The position numbers and the translations under genes are program-made. Under the pieces are notes generated by a model. The model was not told the DNA's origin. It made no database searches and was given only the letters and a program-made list of their open reading frames with translations. 64,000 nucleotides of DNA from Amylostereum areolatum (lineage: Eukaryota; Basidiomycota; Agaricomycetes; Russulales; Stereaceae), in the NCBI GenBank assembly GCA_012932865.1, contig SAXG01000007.1:310001-374000 (forward strand). Reading direction: 5' to 3'. Each line of letters opens with the position of its first letter. The first letter of the stretch is position 1. This document shows positions 1 to 15,401 of this stretch, one piece after another.

Positions 1-556
1 GCAGCGGTATTGGCAAGCTCGTAGGCGAGAGACTTGGGCTCTACTCCGATCCAAATAAGGAGCCTTCTGCATCCCCGCCTGCGAAAGCTAGGGGGTCCAT
101 CGATGTCCAAAGAACATTATTGTCGTCGAGCAAGTTACAAACGCGCCTGCCGAGTTCATGCCAGATAGCTTGCATAGGATGACCATGAACGCCGCGAGCC
201 TCTCTAATGATCCGCTGGGAGTCAGGGCCAGTGCATACGGGCCAGGCCTCCCCTGTCTTGTAGACGCACAGAGCGCCGCTGGGGGTGCCGCAGAAGTCGT
301 ATCCGGCGTTAGGGTAAAAGGCGGAGAGGCGTTCGCCGGAGTCTGAGACGGGCTCCTTGTCGTCGTCGAGGCTGAGCTCGGCAAATTTGTAGGCAGTGGA
401 AGAGGCGACGAGGGTGATGGTAGGAGAGAGGGGAGACCGGAGGTTCATCGAATTTGAGACATCTTTGCAAGAGTCGAGGAAGACCTCGTCGACTCCGAAG
501 GGGGTGCCAGACGGCACTAGAGAACGAACGGTCAACAACGAGAAGAGGGACCACAA
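1..556 (-). CDS. Lineage-specific hypothetical protein, partial at left edge, with an apparent 1-base frameshift
   Basis: A minus-strand frame is open from 556 down to a stop at 41-43 (171 codons) and reads like a real protein, with a hydrophobic start and motifs such as FYPNAGYDFCGTP and WHELGRRVCNLLDDNNVLW. Just before the stop the reading moves to the next frame, which gives LIWIGVEPKSLAYELANTA and runs off the window. That continuation fits a hypothetical family I know from Agaricomycetes, where a WIGVEP-like motif follows this region without a break. One base therefore seems to be missing near 57-63 (the run read as GGCTCCTTATTTGG on the coding strand). The family has no established function. 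The start methionine is the first in frame and could lie in an upstream exon. An unrecognised intron is an alternative to the frameshift. Confidence 0.5.
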
Positions 557-1225
557 AGGTTAAAGGGGCTTACTAGTTGATCTGGGACGCAACTGGGACT
601 GGGACGTTTCCTCAAGATCGGCCAGCCTTTATAGTTATAAGTAGTGATCGCGGGCACGTCACACTAGCTGCGTGGCTGCGTCGTTGCGTCGTTGTGTTTA
701 AGTTTTGAACACGAAGCGGAGTATGTACTGAGTTCCTGGTCTCGAAGAACCAGTTAACCAGGTCTTGTCGGGGCGTCAGAAATGTGAAAATCGCCCCCGG
801 GCCGTCTCGCCGCTTGTCAGCGGCGCAGAGCGAGGCCAACAAGGCCAAAACAAGGCCAACAAGAACAACGCGCGCGTCGCGACGACATGACACAAAATCT
901 GTGTCGTGGCTGCTTCGACATCATGACGTTGTAGGTCCCGTCGTTATGTACATGGTGTAAGTAGTGAGCCAAACTTTTAATGTTCTGAAAACCCTATAGC
1001 CTCGTCGTGTATGGTATCGTGTGTGCAGAGTACTATACAAACCCGTCTGATAAGATGCGCACCCCCGCGCTAAGACAAGTGCGACAGACGCCCTCCCCAC
1101 GTATAAAGACGTACGCCAATCCAGCCCCCTCATACATAGATCTGATCCAACAACGAGAAAATGCCCGCGACCAGAAGCCTAGGGAGAACTGAGATCTGAG
1201 AAGGAACCGCCCCCAGCCTCCAGCA
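557..1225. other. Intergenic region, no supportable gene
   Basis: Only short open frames on both strands (93, 70 and 102 codons) with no recognisable motif, no conserved splice pattern and no sequence repeat. It lies between two genes that are both on the minus strand, so it should hold the promoter of the edge gene and the 3' end of the next one. Confidence 0.5.
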
Positions 1226-2094
1226 CTACTCTCTCCTTCTCGCGCCGTCGTCGCCTTCATCCAGATCCTCAACCTCCCTGACATCGCCCTTTTCCTTCCC
1301 TTCCCTCTCCATCTCGATCCGAACGCCGTAAACAAACTCATTGCTCTCGTCCGTAGGCGTTGGCGGGCCTACCGAGGACCTAGTTGACGTCGCCGAAGCG
1401 GGCGAGACCAGATCGGGCATCACAAGGGCAGAAGTGGAAAGGACAGGCGGAAGAATAGGCGCAAGAGTGCTGTTGCCACGGCGTGAGAGCAGATCTCCAG
1501 AGGGACCAAGTGTGAACGAAGTCGCGGCGGTGTTGATACCGAGAGGCGAGTGCATCAAGGCGGGTACGCGGGTTGTTGTGAGGTAGTCGGCGTGAGAGGG
1601 GCCGCCGTTCGGAACAGATAGCATTAGATATGGCGGTAGATTCGTCGGTGCGATAGACATCTCCAGTGTTGATGTGCGTGCGCGGGACACGGGGAGAGCC
1701 GAGAGAGTGATCGAGCGTGGTTGAACCTGTGGATGGGGACCCTTCGTCATCCGGGCTAGTCGTATTCGCCACAGTCGGGAGAGATTCCGTTTCGGGTTTC
1801 AGACGCGTTCGAAGACGAGAAAGACGGTTGAGCACAAATCGACATGCACTTCGGGAGTAGAACCCGAGGACAGTGAAGATGACAACGCCAGTGACAGAGA
1901 TGACGATAACTGGCACACAACGATCGGTCAATTCTGTGAGTAGGTGGACTAGAATAAAACTCACTGTTGAGGGGCATGGCGGGGTTGAGGGGTGCATACA
2001 CGATTTGACCGTCGGCGGTCGGCCCAACCGGATACGAGTTTGGCGAGATCTTGGCCGCATCCTTAGCCGGCTGGAGACCATCGATGTTCGTCAT
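1226..2094 (-). CDS. Hypothetical single-pass membrane protein with disordered acidic tail
   Basis: The start is set at 2094, where MTNIDGLQPAKDAAK begins. An intron with GTGAGT donor and CACAG-type acceptor follows the NPAMPLNS segment. The second exon opens with a clear membrane helix (CVPVIVISVTGVVIFTVLGF) followed by basic residues. The tail is proline/serine-rich and ends in an acidic stretch (EVEDLDEGDDG) with the stop at 1226. Joining the membrane exon to the tail needs a frame change near 1740-1790. A 46-base GT..AG intron beginning at LPT|GTGGCG would do it, but that donor is weak and an indel is possible. No family recognised; likely a fungus-specific surface or endomembrane protein (inference). 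Confidence 0.5.
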
Positions 2095-2434
2095 TGCTGC
2101 TGAGACAAGGTGTAAAGAGCGGCGTAATAGGGATATGTGAGAGTCGAACGAGCGGCGGGGTAGTGGACTGGAAGCGCGGTGGTGGCCGTGAGGGAAGAGG
2201 AGCCCACCGGGGAAAGTTGAAGCTGGCCGCGGGTTATGTAATGTGAGGAATGAAGCTGTCAATCGAACTCAACGTGGGTGGGATTAGCCAAGGCTTAGCG
2301 GAGTTAGTTCGGTATAGTAGTCAAGCTTCTTGGAGATCTAAGGGTAATAGATAAGAGTATGAGGTGCACGTACAATAAAGATACACTCGAAATCCTAATG
2401 ATACAAGAGTCTGGTAGTGTCTGACTCCCCGCCA
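2095..2434. other. Intergenic region
   Basis: Sequence between the start of the membrane-protein gene and the stop codon of the first Stealth-domain gene. No open frame of note and no repeat seen. It should contain the promoter of the membrane-protein gene. Confidence 0.5.
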
Positions 2435-5111
2435 TCATGGCGGCGATCGACGATGGTCGCCCTCCCACCCCGCTGGCTCGGGAAATCGGCCCTCTTGCCA
2501 ATCATGCAAGATATGTAGCACATTCTCGGTGTTTGCCCATGAGTTCAGATCATCGTTCATGCACAGTAACGATGGCTTGCCCTCCTCCACCTCGGCTACT
2601 GCCTTTTTCGCCTGCCGCTCGCTGGTCAGGAACTGGAACTGGGACGAGCTTTCGCCTGGTATTCAAATTAGCACGCGAGGTCACTGTCGATCTATTTGGA
2701 ACTTACCAAGGACAAAGCGATAACGATCCAGAACGCGCAACGTCCATTCACGGAGGTTGAAAGGCTTGCGCCCGTACGCGAATACGCCGTACAACGAAAA
2801 ATCGACGTCTTTCCACTCCGAAACAAGCGGGAGGGTTCTTGCAGTATCCCCGATGGCACTGGGGTATACAGTCCTTTCCGGCGGGGGTAAGAAAGCCGAC
2901 AAACCGAGCTTCCCGCTCATCCGAACCAAGCTGTCGACAACTGCCAGTAGAAGTTGAGATTTCCAGGTGTACACACACCGTGATACGCCACTCACTGCAG
3001 TCACCACAAGTCGGATTCGCGAAGGCGACGTGCTTGAAGATCTCGCTTGCACTTGCCATCGCAGGCGGGAAACACTCCTTCCGTCGCATCGAACACATCT
3101 CCCCTGTCTCCGGATGTGTCGTCGGCCAGTCCTTCTGTCCCTTCCTAAACCCTCCATATGGATATCCGTCGCCCGACGCTGCATGTTTAACACCCCTTCG
3201 TCAGCCAGGATTCATGGTACCACCTCGAACAACTCACCAAACTTGTAATGTGTGTCGCCTGCATAGTCGTATCCCGCCTGGTCAAACGTGTTCAGGACAC
3301 CGTGAAGATCCAAGGTCGCTCGCTCAGACGAGGGCACATGCATGATATCCGGCTCCTCCGCCCCGCCCAACGCATTCCACGCTCCGTCCGCATCGAATAC
3401 ATCATCGTCCGTCCCTATCCTTCCCACGACCCACGACCATAGAAGTGCTTCGCGCCACCGTTCTACCAGGAAATGTCCAAAGAGGAACACGGTGTGTACG
3501 TCGCCCAGCTCGTTGCGGTAGACGTCCCGCATCTGGCGCTCGCTTGTACGGAGGAATGCCTCGGGCCAAATAGCAGTCATCTCACGGAGGACAGGGATGG
3601 AGAAGGACTTCGCGATGTGGCCGAGATAGGGGCGGGCAGACACCCTGAAAGAGAACAAGACGTAGTGTGAGCAGAAGGAGATATACAATTGGGATGGTGA
3701 CGGGCGCACCCGAAACGTTCCGAGAGCATGACGTTGCTTTCGCGTAGAGGTTGCCATTCGCCTTCGGTCCGTAAGCAAGGCAGGTCATTATATGGGTAGC
3801 TCCGAGATACATACCTCTGACCGGACGGGGATCGCGGGTGGGCGGGACTACAATCCATGGCTGCACGCGGAGCACAAATCCATAGGCTGGAAAAAATCTC
3901 AGGTCTGGTGTTGATGGGCGGAAAGAGGTGACCTCACCTGAGGTGTAAAAATCTGCAGGGTGTAGATCACGCAGGAGGTACATGTCGTCATTTCTGCCGT
4001 CCCAAGTCAACGATTTCCCAGGCGAACCATGGACAGTCAACTCACAAATAGATGCTGCATGAGAAAGTATCCCCGTCAGCATGCGAAGGCGATCATATGA
4101 CATTTAGAAAACTTACAAGATATCAGACATCCCTTTGAGATTCGGCAACTGCGACTCTATGCCAAAGCTATCCCGACGAGAAAATCAGGAATTAAGATAT
4201 CTGTACAAAACACTGGCCAGACGCACCTACTGAACGTCGTGTCCAGATATGGCTCGAAATATGCGCTATGGTGGTGTATCCTCAGCTGGACTTCACCATC
4301 CATCAGGTCTAACTGGTGCACGCTCTTTATCAATCCACTGCGGGGCCTGCCCGAGCCTGTACTCCATGGGATAGGATGATGCGTTCGGGAATGCTTCCGG
4401 TATCGCGAAGTCTCTGGGAATGCAGTCATTTTTCGTGTCATCTTCGAATAACCATGTCCACATACGATGCAAGCAGGTTAAATGTTCGTGCGTGCGGACG
4501 GAAGTGTTTCAAAACGCTGCGCATTGAGTACCGCAGCTCGTCGAAGTTTCTGTAGACCCGCCGACTCAGCGGCACGTGGTGACAAAGAAATGGAAGAGGA
4601 CACACCGAAGATGAACGATGGGGACGCTGTAGTCGAAGTCGGGCTCGCCATCCTCCCCGCTAAGGTCATGCTCGATGAGCGTATGTGTGTATCTCCAAAC
4701 TGGATCCGAGCTATTGACCCAGGACCATACGACGTCCATGCTCTTATCATCCTCAGGCGTCCCGCACGGAGTCCCAGCTGCAATGATATTTTCTAGGCAT
4801 TCCGGCGATGGCTCCGACCTGTGGATTGGTGGGGTATCGAGAATAGGATGTGTGGCGGGGTCAAACAGGAGATAGAACTCTACGAGTCCGCACATTTAAT
4901 TTCTGGGGAAACGATCGAGATAAAATAAACGAGACATACCCGTAACCTCCGAAATGTTTAAACCCACGGTACCCTCGAGTCCCAGCAGCGGCAGCACATC
5001 GTACACGAACGAGGTCACAGATGTGAAGGTGTGTAGGTTCGCGAGAACGAGTAAGGCGAGCACGACCGCGGCTGCCAGACGTAGGGCAGACCACTGCACT
5101 CGCGGAAACAT
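2435..5111 (-). CDS. Stealth-domain glycosyl phosphotransferase (Xpt1-like), copy A
   Basis: Multi-exon gene for a type II Golgi-style membrane protein. The N-terminal anchor (LRLAAAVVLALLVLANL) is followed by Stealth CR1 (MDVVWSWVNSSDPVWRYTHT), CR2 (FDELRYSMRSVLKHFRPH), CR3 (NDDMYLLRDLHPADFYTSG) and CR4 (MAT..WPEAFLRTSERQMRDVYRNELG). The last exon ends with SLLCMNDDLNSW and a stop at 2435-2437. Stealth proteins transfer sugar-1-phosphate groups to glycans; Cryptococcus Xpt1 is a xylosylphosphotransferase, so this enzyme probably modifies secreted or wall glycans (inference). The paralog at 8644-11473 aligns along the whole length. Compared with it, this copy has one extra base near 4296-4312, between the APQWIDKERAP and MDGEVQLRIHHHSAYF segments, so the frame breaks in CR2. 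It may be a pseudogene or a variant allele. Confidence 0.8.
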
Positions 5112-6531
5112 CGTCGTCGTCGTCAGGAAAGAAGGGTATCGTGTGCACAGGTAATGGCATGGTCCCGTCACCCCGAGGTTTACTTTTGTGTGGGCTTGGT
5201 TCACAGGCACTATCACCTCGGTCCGCGCCAAGCACTTCTTCTGTGGAGCGGGTAATTTCAGGTAAGTGCTCAAATATGGAAGGTTCGTATCAGGTCCATG
5301 TGGCGAGCACCAATCGGCAAAGGATGCCGAACCGCGGCAGAGAGCTGGCATGACGTTTGAGAGGTCTTGCCGAACCGCGGCACTGTGCTGCGGCAAGGGT
5401 TCTCAGCCTCGATACGTTGAAGTCAATAGGTATCGTCAAGCCCGGTCCTATTGTCATCATGATAGGCAGCAACACCCACCCTTGCCCGGGTCTTCCGTCA
5501 GTACCAGTGGGAGACCAGACGCGTGTCCGGTGGACCTTACGTAGTACCATCGGTATATGACTCTGTCAGCCTCACCGACATTCCCGTCCTCGTGCCGGTG
5601 TCCGCAGTACTCGCAGTCGCCTAATATACCGTTGTAAGTACCACGGACGGACATGTTCATCATTACAGAAGTCATTAATCAGACCTCACCGAAAAAATAG
5701 GTCGGAGAACAGGTCTGCTCCTCGGAAGAGATAGAACGCCCGGTGAAAGTCCACTCAGCGTCCCCAGGGTGAAGTGACCGTGACTGGAACGGGAGTGAGA
5801 ATATCGGAGCGAAAACGGAATGAGCGGGGCACAAAAGATCGAAGACTGAACGGATCGGATGAGTAAAAATACCAGAAAGGTCGACGCTCAGCGATAGAAC
5901 ACACCTGCTGACTTGGCCAGTGACTAGTGACGCCCGAGACATCCCGCTCTCAGCCTGAAATCCAACAGCGGGTGGGGCTACGTACAGATGGTGTTTCAGG
6001 CGTGTAGGATCAGGCAAGAAAACCCTGTCGACCGGATACGATAAGTGATCCTGACTGCGCCTCAGAAGGTTAAACGAAGGATCTCACGATCACCTGCATC
6101 TGAGAAACTATCGGAGGTGGGACGCAGATATTCCACCAACGGAGCGCCATGGTCGTCTGGAAAGCCCTACAAAGGCGTATTCGGAGTTCAGCGAGTTCCC
6201 ACTCATGGCACTGAGAAGGTGCGCCAAACAATCGCTGACAGCCTTCATACCGAGAAGGAAAGATGTCGGACGAGACTGGGGGATCTGGGCCAATGACCAT
6301 TGACAGTGCCCGCCGCCCAGCTTTGAAAATACAAGCCGTCAGTCCTGCGTCGGGTCGTACAAAGATCAGTACCGCATCAATGTCACAGAATTTCAAAACC
6401 AATGGGATATAATGCACCGACGACAAAGGGTCCAGCACTGCAGACATGTAAGTATACGAGCGCCGCGTTCGTTCGAACTGCGATGCGCGCCTGCGTTGTA
6501 AGAGAACCTGTCATAACTTAGCAAAGACAGG
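5112..6531. other. Gene-poor stretch with unresolved minus-strand open frames
   Basis: Three modest minus-strand open frames occur: 5457-5675 with a CEYCGH motif, 5679-6017, and 6070-6447. They could be exons of one hypothetical gene, but I could not join them with convincing splice sites and recognise no domain. The region upstream of 5111 should contain the promoter of Stealth copy A. Confidence 0.35.
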
Positions 6532-7845
6532 CTACTCCGAGTCATCTTCCGAGTTCCCCTCCATGTCGTCCACACCGATCTCCTTCCCATCGGCACCCTT
6601 GCGCGCTCGAATGGCCCAAAATGCAAACGTATAGCTCAGGTCCGGTCCGTTATGGTCTTTGCCCTTGCCCATGTAGAACCGGTGGCGGGACATCTGACTG
6701 AGCTCGATCCCGAAGTTGAAGTAGCCTTCGAAAACCTCCTTCAACTCACCGTTACTCTCACGAGCCCACAGGCGACGCATCCTCAGGTATCCTCGACCAC
6801 TGTTGACCCCACAGTCCCTTTCTGGGTATTCCAGAACAGCGTTTACGCCTGGTCCAGCGCGGGTATCCCACTCCTCGTACGAATCTAGGCCAAACGGGGA
6901 CTCGCATACGTCCATCTCTGGCTTTTCCAGCTTCCAGGGATCCATGTTGCATATGTTAACGGCGGCAAGGGTCCCCGAGTATCCCTCTTCAGGCTTGTCC
7001 GCTTCTTCGTCGATATGATTTCCTTTGAAGATGCCGTCAAGACCACTTTTGCACGACGGAAGATTAACACGGCCAGTGCACTGGTTTTCCTCTTGGCGGC
7101 GAATGAGATCCTCGTAGAGCTCCGCGGGGGATGGGATGCCCGAGTATCGGGGAAGATAGACTTTGAGAACCTTTTTCTTGTCGAACGACGCGGCATAAAT
7201 GTCGAAGGTTCCCTCGTATACGGGTGGTCCCAGCTTTACGCCGCGCGATTCGTGTGAGACACACGAGATACGGATACAACGTCATGTACACACGCCTCTG
7301 CTTCATTAGAGTGCTCTGAGCGAGCGGAATCGGAAGCTTCTGCTTCTACTTCACCGTCGTCCTACATGACATGAGGATAACGCATCTCGTCGTTACAAGT
7401 CTATAACTCACCTCGTCACTCGTGTACACCGGAACAGGTTTCGAGACTGGCTTTCTTGACTGGTTTCTTTGGGGCTTTCGGGGCAGCTTTCCTCACCGGC
7501 GCCTTAGGGGCAACCTTCGACTTTTTCTTGGGCACAGGCTCCTCTTCTTCATCCGAACTGGGCGTGGGGGACCTAGCGCGTTTAGCAGGCGCCTATGCCA
7601 CATACTAAACGTCAGCGCGCAATTTCAATAGAAAAGGATGGTAGTGTTTACACGAGCAGGTTTTGCCTTCGCCTTGTCGCCCTTCTTTGAGGCAGCACTT
7701 GACGCGTTCTGGTGACGAGATGAGAAATCCAGACAGTACTACAAGGTACGAGCACCGACGGCTCGAGCAGTCGACCGTGTAGAAATCAGAGCTACAGCTG
7801 GAAGAATTTCTCACCTTTCCTGCCGCTTGAGCTCGTTGTGCCCAT
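6532..7845 (-). CDS. Hypothetical nuclear-type protein with lysine/proline-rich N-terminus
   Basis: Several exons can be read on the minus strand. A short first exon starts at 7845 (MGTTSSSGRK). A basic low-complexity segment follows (SKKGDKAKAKPAR, PVPKKKSKVAPKAPVRKAAPKAPKKP), then an acidic segment (DDGEVEAEASDSARSEH). The rest is an ordered C-terminal domain with GPPVYEGTFDIYAAS, PAELYEDLIRRQEENQ, DSYEEWDTRAGPG and RHRFYMGKGKDHNGPDLSYTFAFW, ending in acidic residues with the stop at 6532. The lysine-rich stretch suggests nuclear or nucleic-acid contact, but no domain is recognised. Splicing at 7450-7466 is uncertain: the frame leading into the acidic exon needs either a weak GTCAAG donor or removal of one base in the CAAGAAAG run. 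The junction after the first exon is also unsettled. Confidence 0.5.
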
Positions 7846-8643
7846 GGTTGCGGAAACGAGGTCGTGAACCGTTGGGTCACGTTACCGTGCCTCAATGATG
7901 CATGAAGTATGAGTCATGCCCATCGAGCTCGGCCAGCTGGTGTGGCTACGGGCCACGGCTGGCTACGGTGCTGAATATGTACATAACGGTCTACTCTCCA
8001 GACGAGGACGTCCGAGCTCTTAGATGGAGCAGACAGTACCGGACCGTCAGCCATATAAAACAATTCAAAAGCAAAGCGTCCCTGATATGTATATCGAGCA
8101 AAGTCCACGCCGAGTAAAAATACATTACAGATGGTACATGAGTAACTTCAGTAGATGCAAAGATGGTAAGCAATAATGGATTGAACACAGCGACACAACA
8201 ACTCCTCATCGATCATCGCTCGCATCCGAGCAACTATCACCACAGCCGCTGAAAACACCGAACAAAGGGATCAGGTCACAACTTGAGAGGGAGTACGTCT
8301 ATTTGATCGTAATCCCACAGTCAGATAGAGAGATGATCGTCAGGGTGCGGGAGCAGATCCTGTGTCACAATAAGATCGAACCAGTCGCGGATTGTGAGAG
8401 TAGAGACATACGAAGCGATAGGTGATCCTGGCCGCGTCACCAACTTGAGCGATATAAAAATGTGAAAGAGTGTGTTAAGCCTGCAGAACACCCGAGTAGA
8501 GCGGCAGCTTCAGAACCGTGCGACACCAGCGCAAGCTATAGACCGAGGTCAGTCCCACGTCCGAATCTATAAGATATCGACATACCGGTAGTTTCTCATC
8601 GAACTTCACTCTTCGCATGTGCCCATCTTGTTCCACCTCTGCT
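7846..8643. other. Intergenic region, no supportable gene
   Basis: About 800 bases with only open frames of 64-96 codons that lack motifs. It separates the start of the hypothetical gene from the 3' end of the second Stealth gene and probably carries promoter and 3' untranslated sequence. Confidence 0.5.
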
Positions 8644-11473
8644 TCACCTTGCCTCCTCCCCCTCCTCCTTGGTAGCGTTTACCATGTGCACATCCCCCTC
8701 CCACGCTGCCGCATTCGGGAAGCGGCTCGACTGCCACTTGCGCACGATGTCCACAACACTTGCCGTGTTCTCCGCTGCCGGCAGGTCGTCGTTCAAGCAT
8801 AGCAATGACGGACGTTTCCTCTCGATGTCGTCGATCGTTTTCTGTGCTGTGCGTGCGGTCTTCAGGAAAAGGAATTCAGACCTGTTATTGCCTGTGCGCC
8901 CGTCAGACAGGCACAGAATGAGGAAGGAAAAGAGGAACATACCGACTACGAAACGGTAGCGGTCCATAACGCGGGTTATCCACTGACGGACGTTGACAGG
9001 TCCAGGGGCGCGGGAAAACACTACCTCCAGCGAAAAGTCTGTGTCCTCCCATTTAGCTGCGAGAGGTAGCGTGGTCGGGGCCTCCCCGCGTATGATGGGG
9101 GTTATGTTCCGGTCTGGTGGAGGCAAGAACGCCGACAGCCCTAGTGCGCCACTCTGACGAACGAGTTCGTGAATAACTTCGTCATAAGGTCCAGTCAGCT
9201 ATCTGATAGAAAGAGTCGGAAGTGAACGCGTACTGCAGTCACCGCAAGACGGTTCGTCGAATGCAACATGCGCGAAGACATCGCTCGCGCCGGTGAGTTC
9301 GGGTGGGAAGCATTCCGTACGGGACATCGAGCACATCTTGCCTGATGACGGACGGATAGTAGGCCACACATCCTTCCTGCCTTTACGATAGTCGGTGTAA
9401 GGATAACCATCGGCAGATGCTACACAGACGCCTTCATTAGCCGCAGGACGAGGAAGTGAAAAACACCACCTCCAACTCACAAAAGATGTACGTCGTATCT
9501 CCAGGACGAGCATAGCCCGCTTTGTCGAAAGTGTCCTTCACCTGGTTGGCCCTGAGGCTCTGCCTGTCGCGGAGCGAGGGGACATCCATCATCTCCTCAT
9601 CGTCAAGACCCCCGAGCGCTGCCCACGCGTCCTCCACATCAAACCAGTCGTCATCCGCGCCCATCTTTCCTACGACCCATGACCACAACAGGGCCTCGCG
9701 CCAGCGCTCGACAATAAAATGCCCAAACAAAAATGCGGTGTGCACGTCGCCCAGCTCGTTCCTATAAACCTCGCGCAGCTGACGCGAGACCGTTCTTCGG
9801 AAGGCTTCAGGCCACATCGCCACCATCTCACTGAGAATGGGGATTGAGAAAGTTTTCGCTAGGTGACCTAGGTACGGCCGCGGCGACACGCTGGAAAACA
9901 CGAAGTGATGTGAGCGATAAAGTGCGTGGGCAAAGAAGTGTAAGGCGAACCCGAAGCGCTCTGACAGCATCACGTTGCTCTCACGCAAAGGTTGCCATTC
10001 GCCTGCTTCGCGATCAGCACAGAGACTCGAGTGGAGTGGGATTTCTTACCTCGTGTGGGATGGGGATCGCGGGTAGGCGGGACTATGAGCCAAGACTGAA
10101 CTCGTATAACGAAACCGTAGGCTATCGGCCAAGGTTAACGAAGGCACGCGACCACATAACGCCAGTTTTAGAACAACGTACCTGAGGTATAAAAGTCCGC
10201 TGGATGCAGATCGCGGAGGAAATACATATCGTCGTTGCTGCGGGGCAAGATTAGACTGTTTCGACCACGACTCGCGGGGATTGACTCACAGGTAGATGCT
10301 AAAAGTATCAAGGGCAAGGGCAAGGTCAGCCACCCTTTTCTTCCGAATATACATTCCTACGTACAAAACTTCGGACACGCCCTTGAGATGGGGCAACTGG
10401 GACTCGATAGCAAAGCTGCCCGATACATGGGTTCAGCGACGGTTGACAGGGAGAACCAAGCTCGATCGTACCTGCTGAATGATGTCCCCACGTACGGGTC
10501 AAAATACGCGCTGTGATGATGAATTGCAAGTTCGACATCGCCGTCTCTGAGCTGAGCGGGAGCGACCCGTTTGTCAACCCATTGGGGCACCTGGCCCAAC
10601 CTGTACTCCTCTTGGATACCTCTCCGGGAAAGTTTCCGGGACAATAAAATCACTGGCGCCGGGTTAGTCGCCGCTACCTCAGGCTGTCAAAAGAAGGAAG
10701 GAAAACGCACGATGCGAGGATGTTGAGTCGACGTGTGTGGCGACGGAAATGTTGGAGAATGCTTCGCATCGAGTACCTCAGTTCATCATAATTCCTGGCC
10801 ATCCCGCGGAGTTAAACGTCTGTAACTCGACAGAGAGAAAAAGAGACATACCTGAGATGTTCCAGGGGAATGTTGTAATCGAACTTGGGCACGCCCGGTT
10901 TTCCGCTGAGCTGATGCTCGATAACGGTATGCGTATACCTCCATACCGGGTCCGTGCTGTTGACCCACGTCCACACCAGATCCATCGTCGTATCCTCGTC
11001 CCGCACTCCGCACGGCAGCCCATCCGCAATCACATTCTCCAAACATTCCGTCGAGCGAGCTTGTCTGCGTTTCGGCACGATGTCGAGCACGGGATGTTGC
11101 GCGGGGTCAAAGGGAGATAGAATTCCGCTAATAATAGCGCGAGCGCGTCAGCTATTTCGAGCACCAAGGGGGAGTTGGATGGATGGAAAGGCGCACCAGT
11201 GGCATCCGATATGTTCCACTTCCGACGACTAGCGTCGGTCCCAGTCCAATTATATGTGATACGGACAGCGTCGGCGAACTGTGGCATCACCTCGTAGACC
11301 GTCACCCATAGCGTTGACACCGATGTGAACGCGTAAAGATTGACGAGCACGACCAGTACAAGGACGGCCGCGCCGGCCGAGCGCAACGTCGACCATTGAG
11401 GAAATCGTAAGGACAGCGGGTGTGACACCGGGACCGACGAATAAAGCCCGCCGAAGCCTTGTTTGGAGGCCAT
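8644..11473 (-). CDS. Stealth-domain glycosyl phosphotransferase (Xpt1-like), copy B
   Basis: Start at 11473 (MASKQGFGGLYSSVPV), then a membrane anchor (LRSAGAAVLVLVVLVNLYAF). The four Stealth blocks follow: CR1 DLVWTWVNSTDPVWRYTHT, CR2 NYDELRYSMRSILQHFRRH with VELAIHHHSAYFDPY, CR3 NDDMYFLRDLHPADFYTS, and CR4 WPEAFRRTVSRQLREVYRNELGDVHTAF. A conserved tail carries SLLCLNDDL and the stop at 8644-8646. The role is inferred as for copy A: Golgi sugar-phosphate transfer to glycans. Relative to copy A one base is missing at 11108-11116: the coding strand reads TCTCCCTTTGACC here and TCTCCTGTTTGACC there. The first exons therefore do not stay in frame with CR1 using the phase-1 donor both genes share. 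Apart from this the segments I compared are intact. Confidence 0.82.
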
Positions 11474-15401
<3,928 letters not shown>

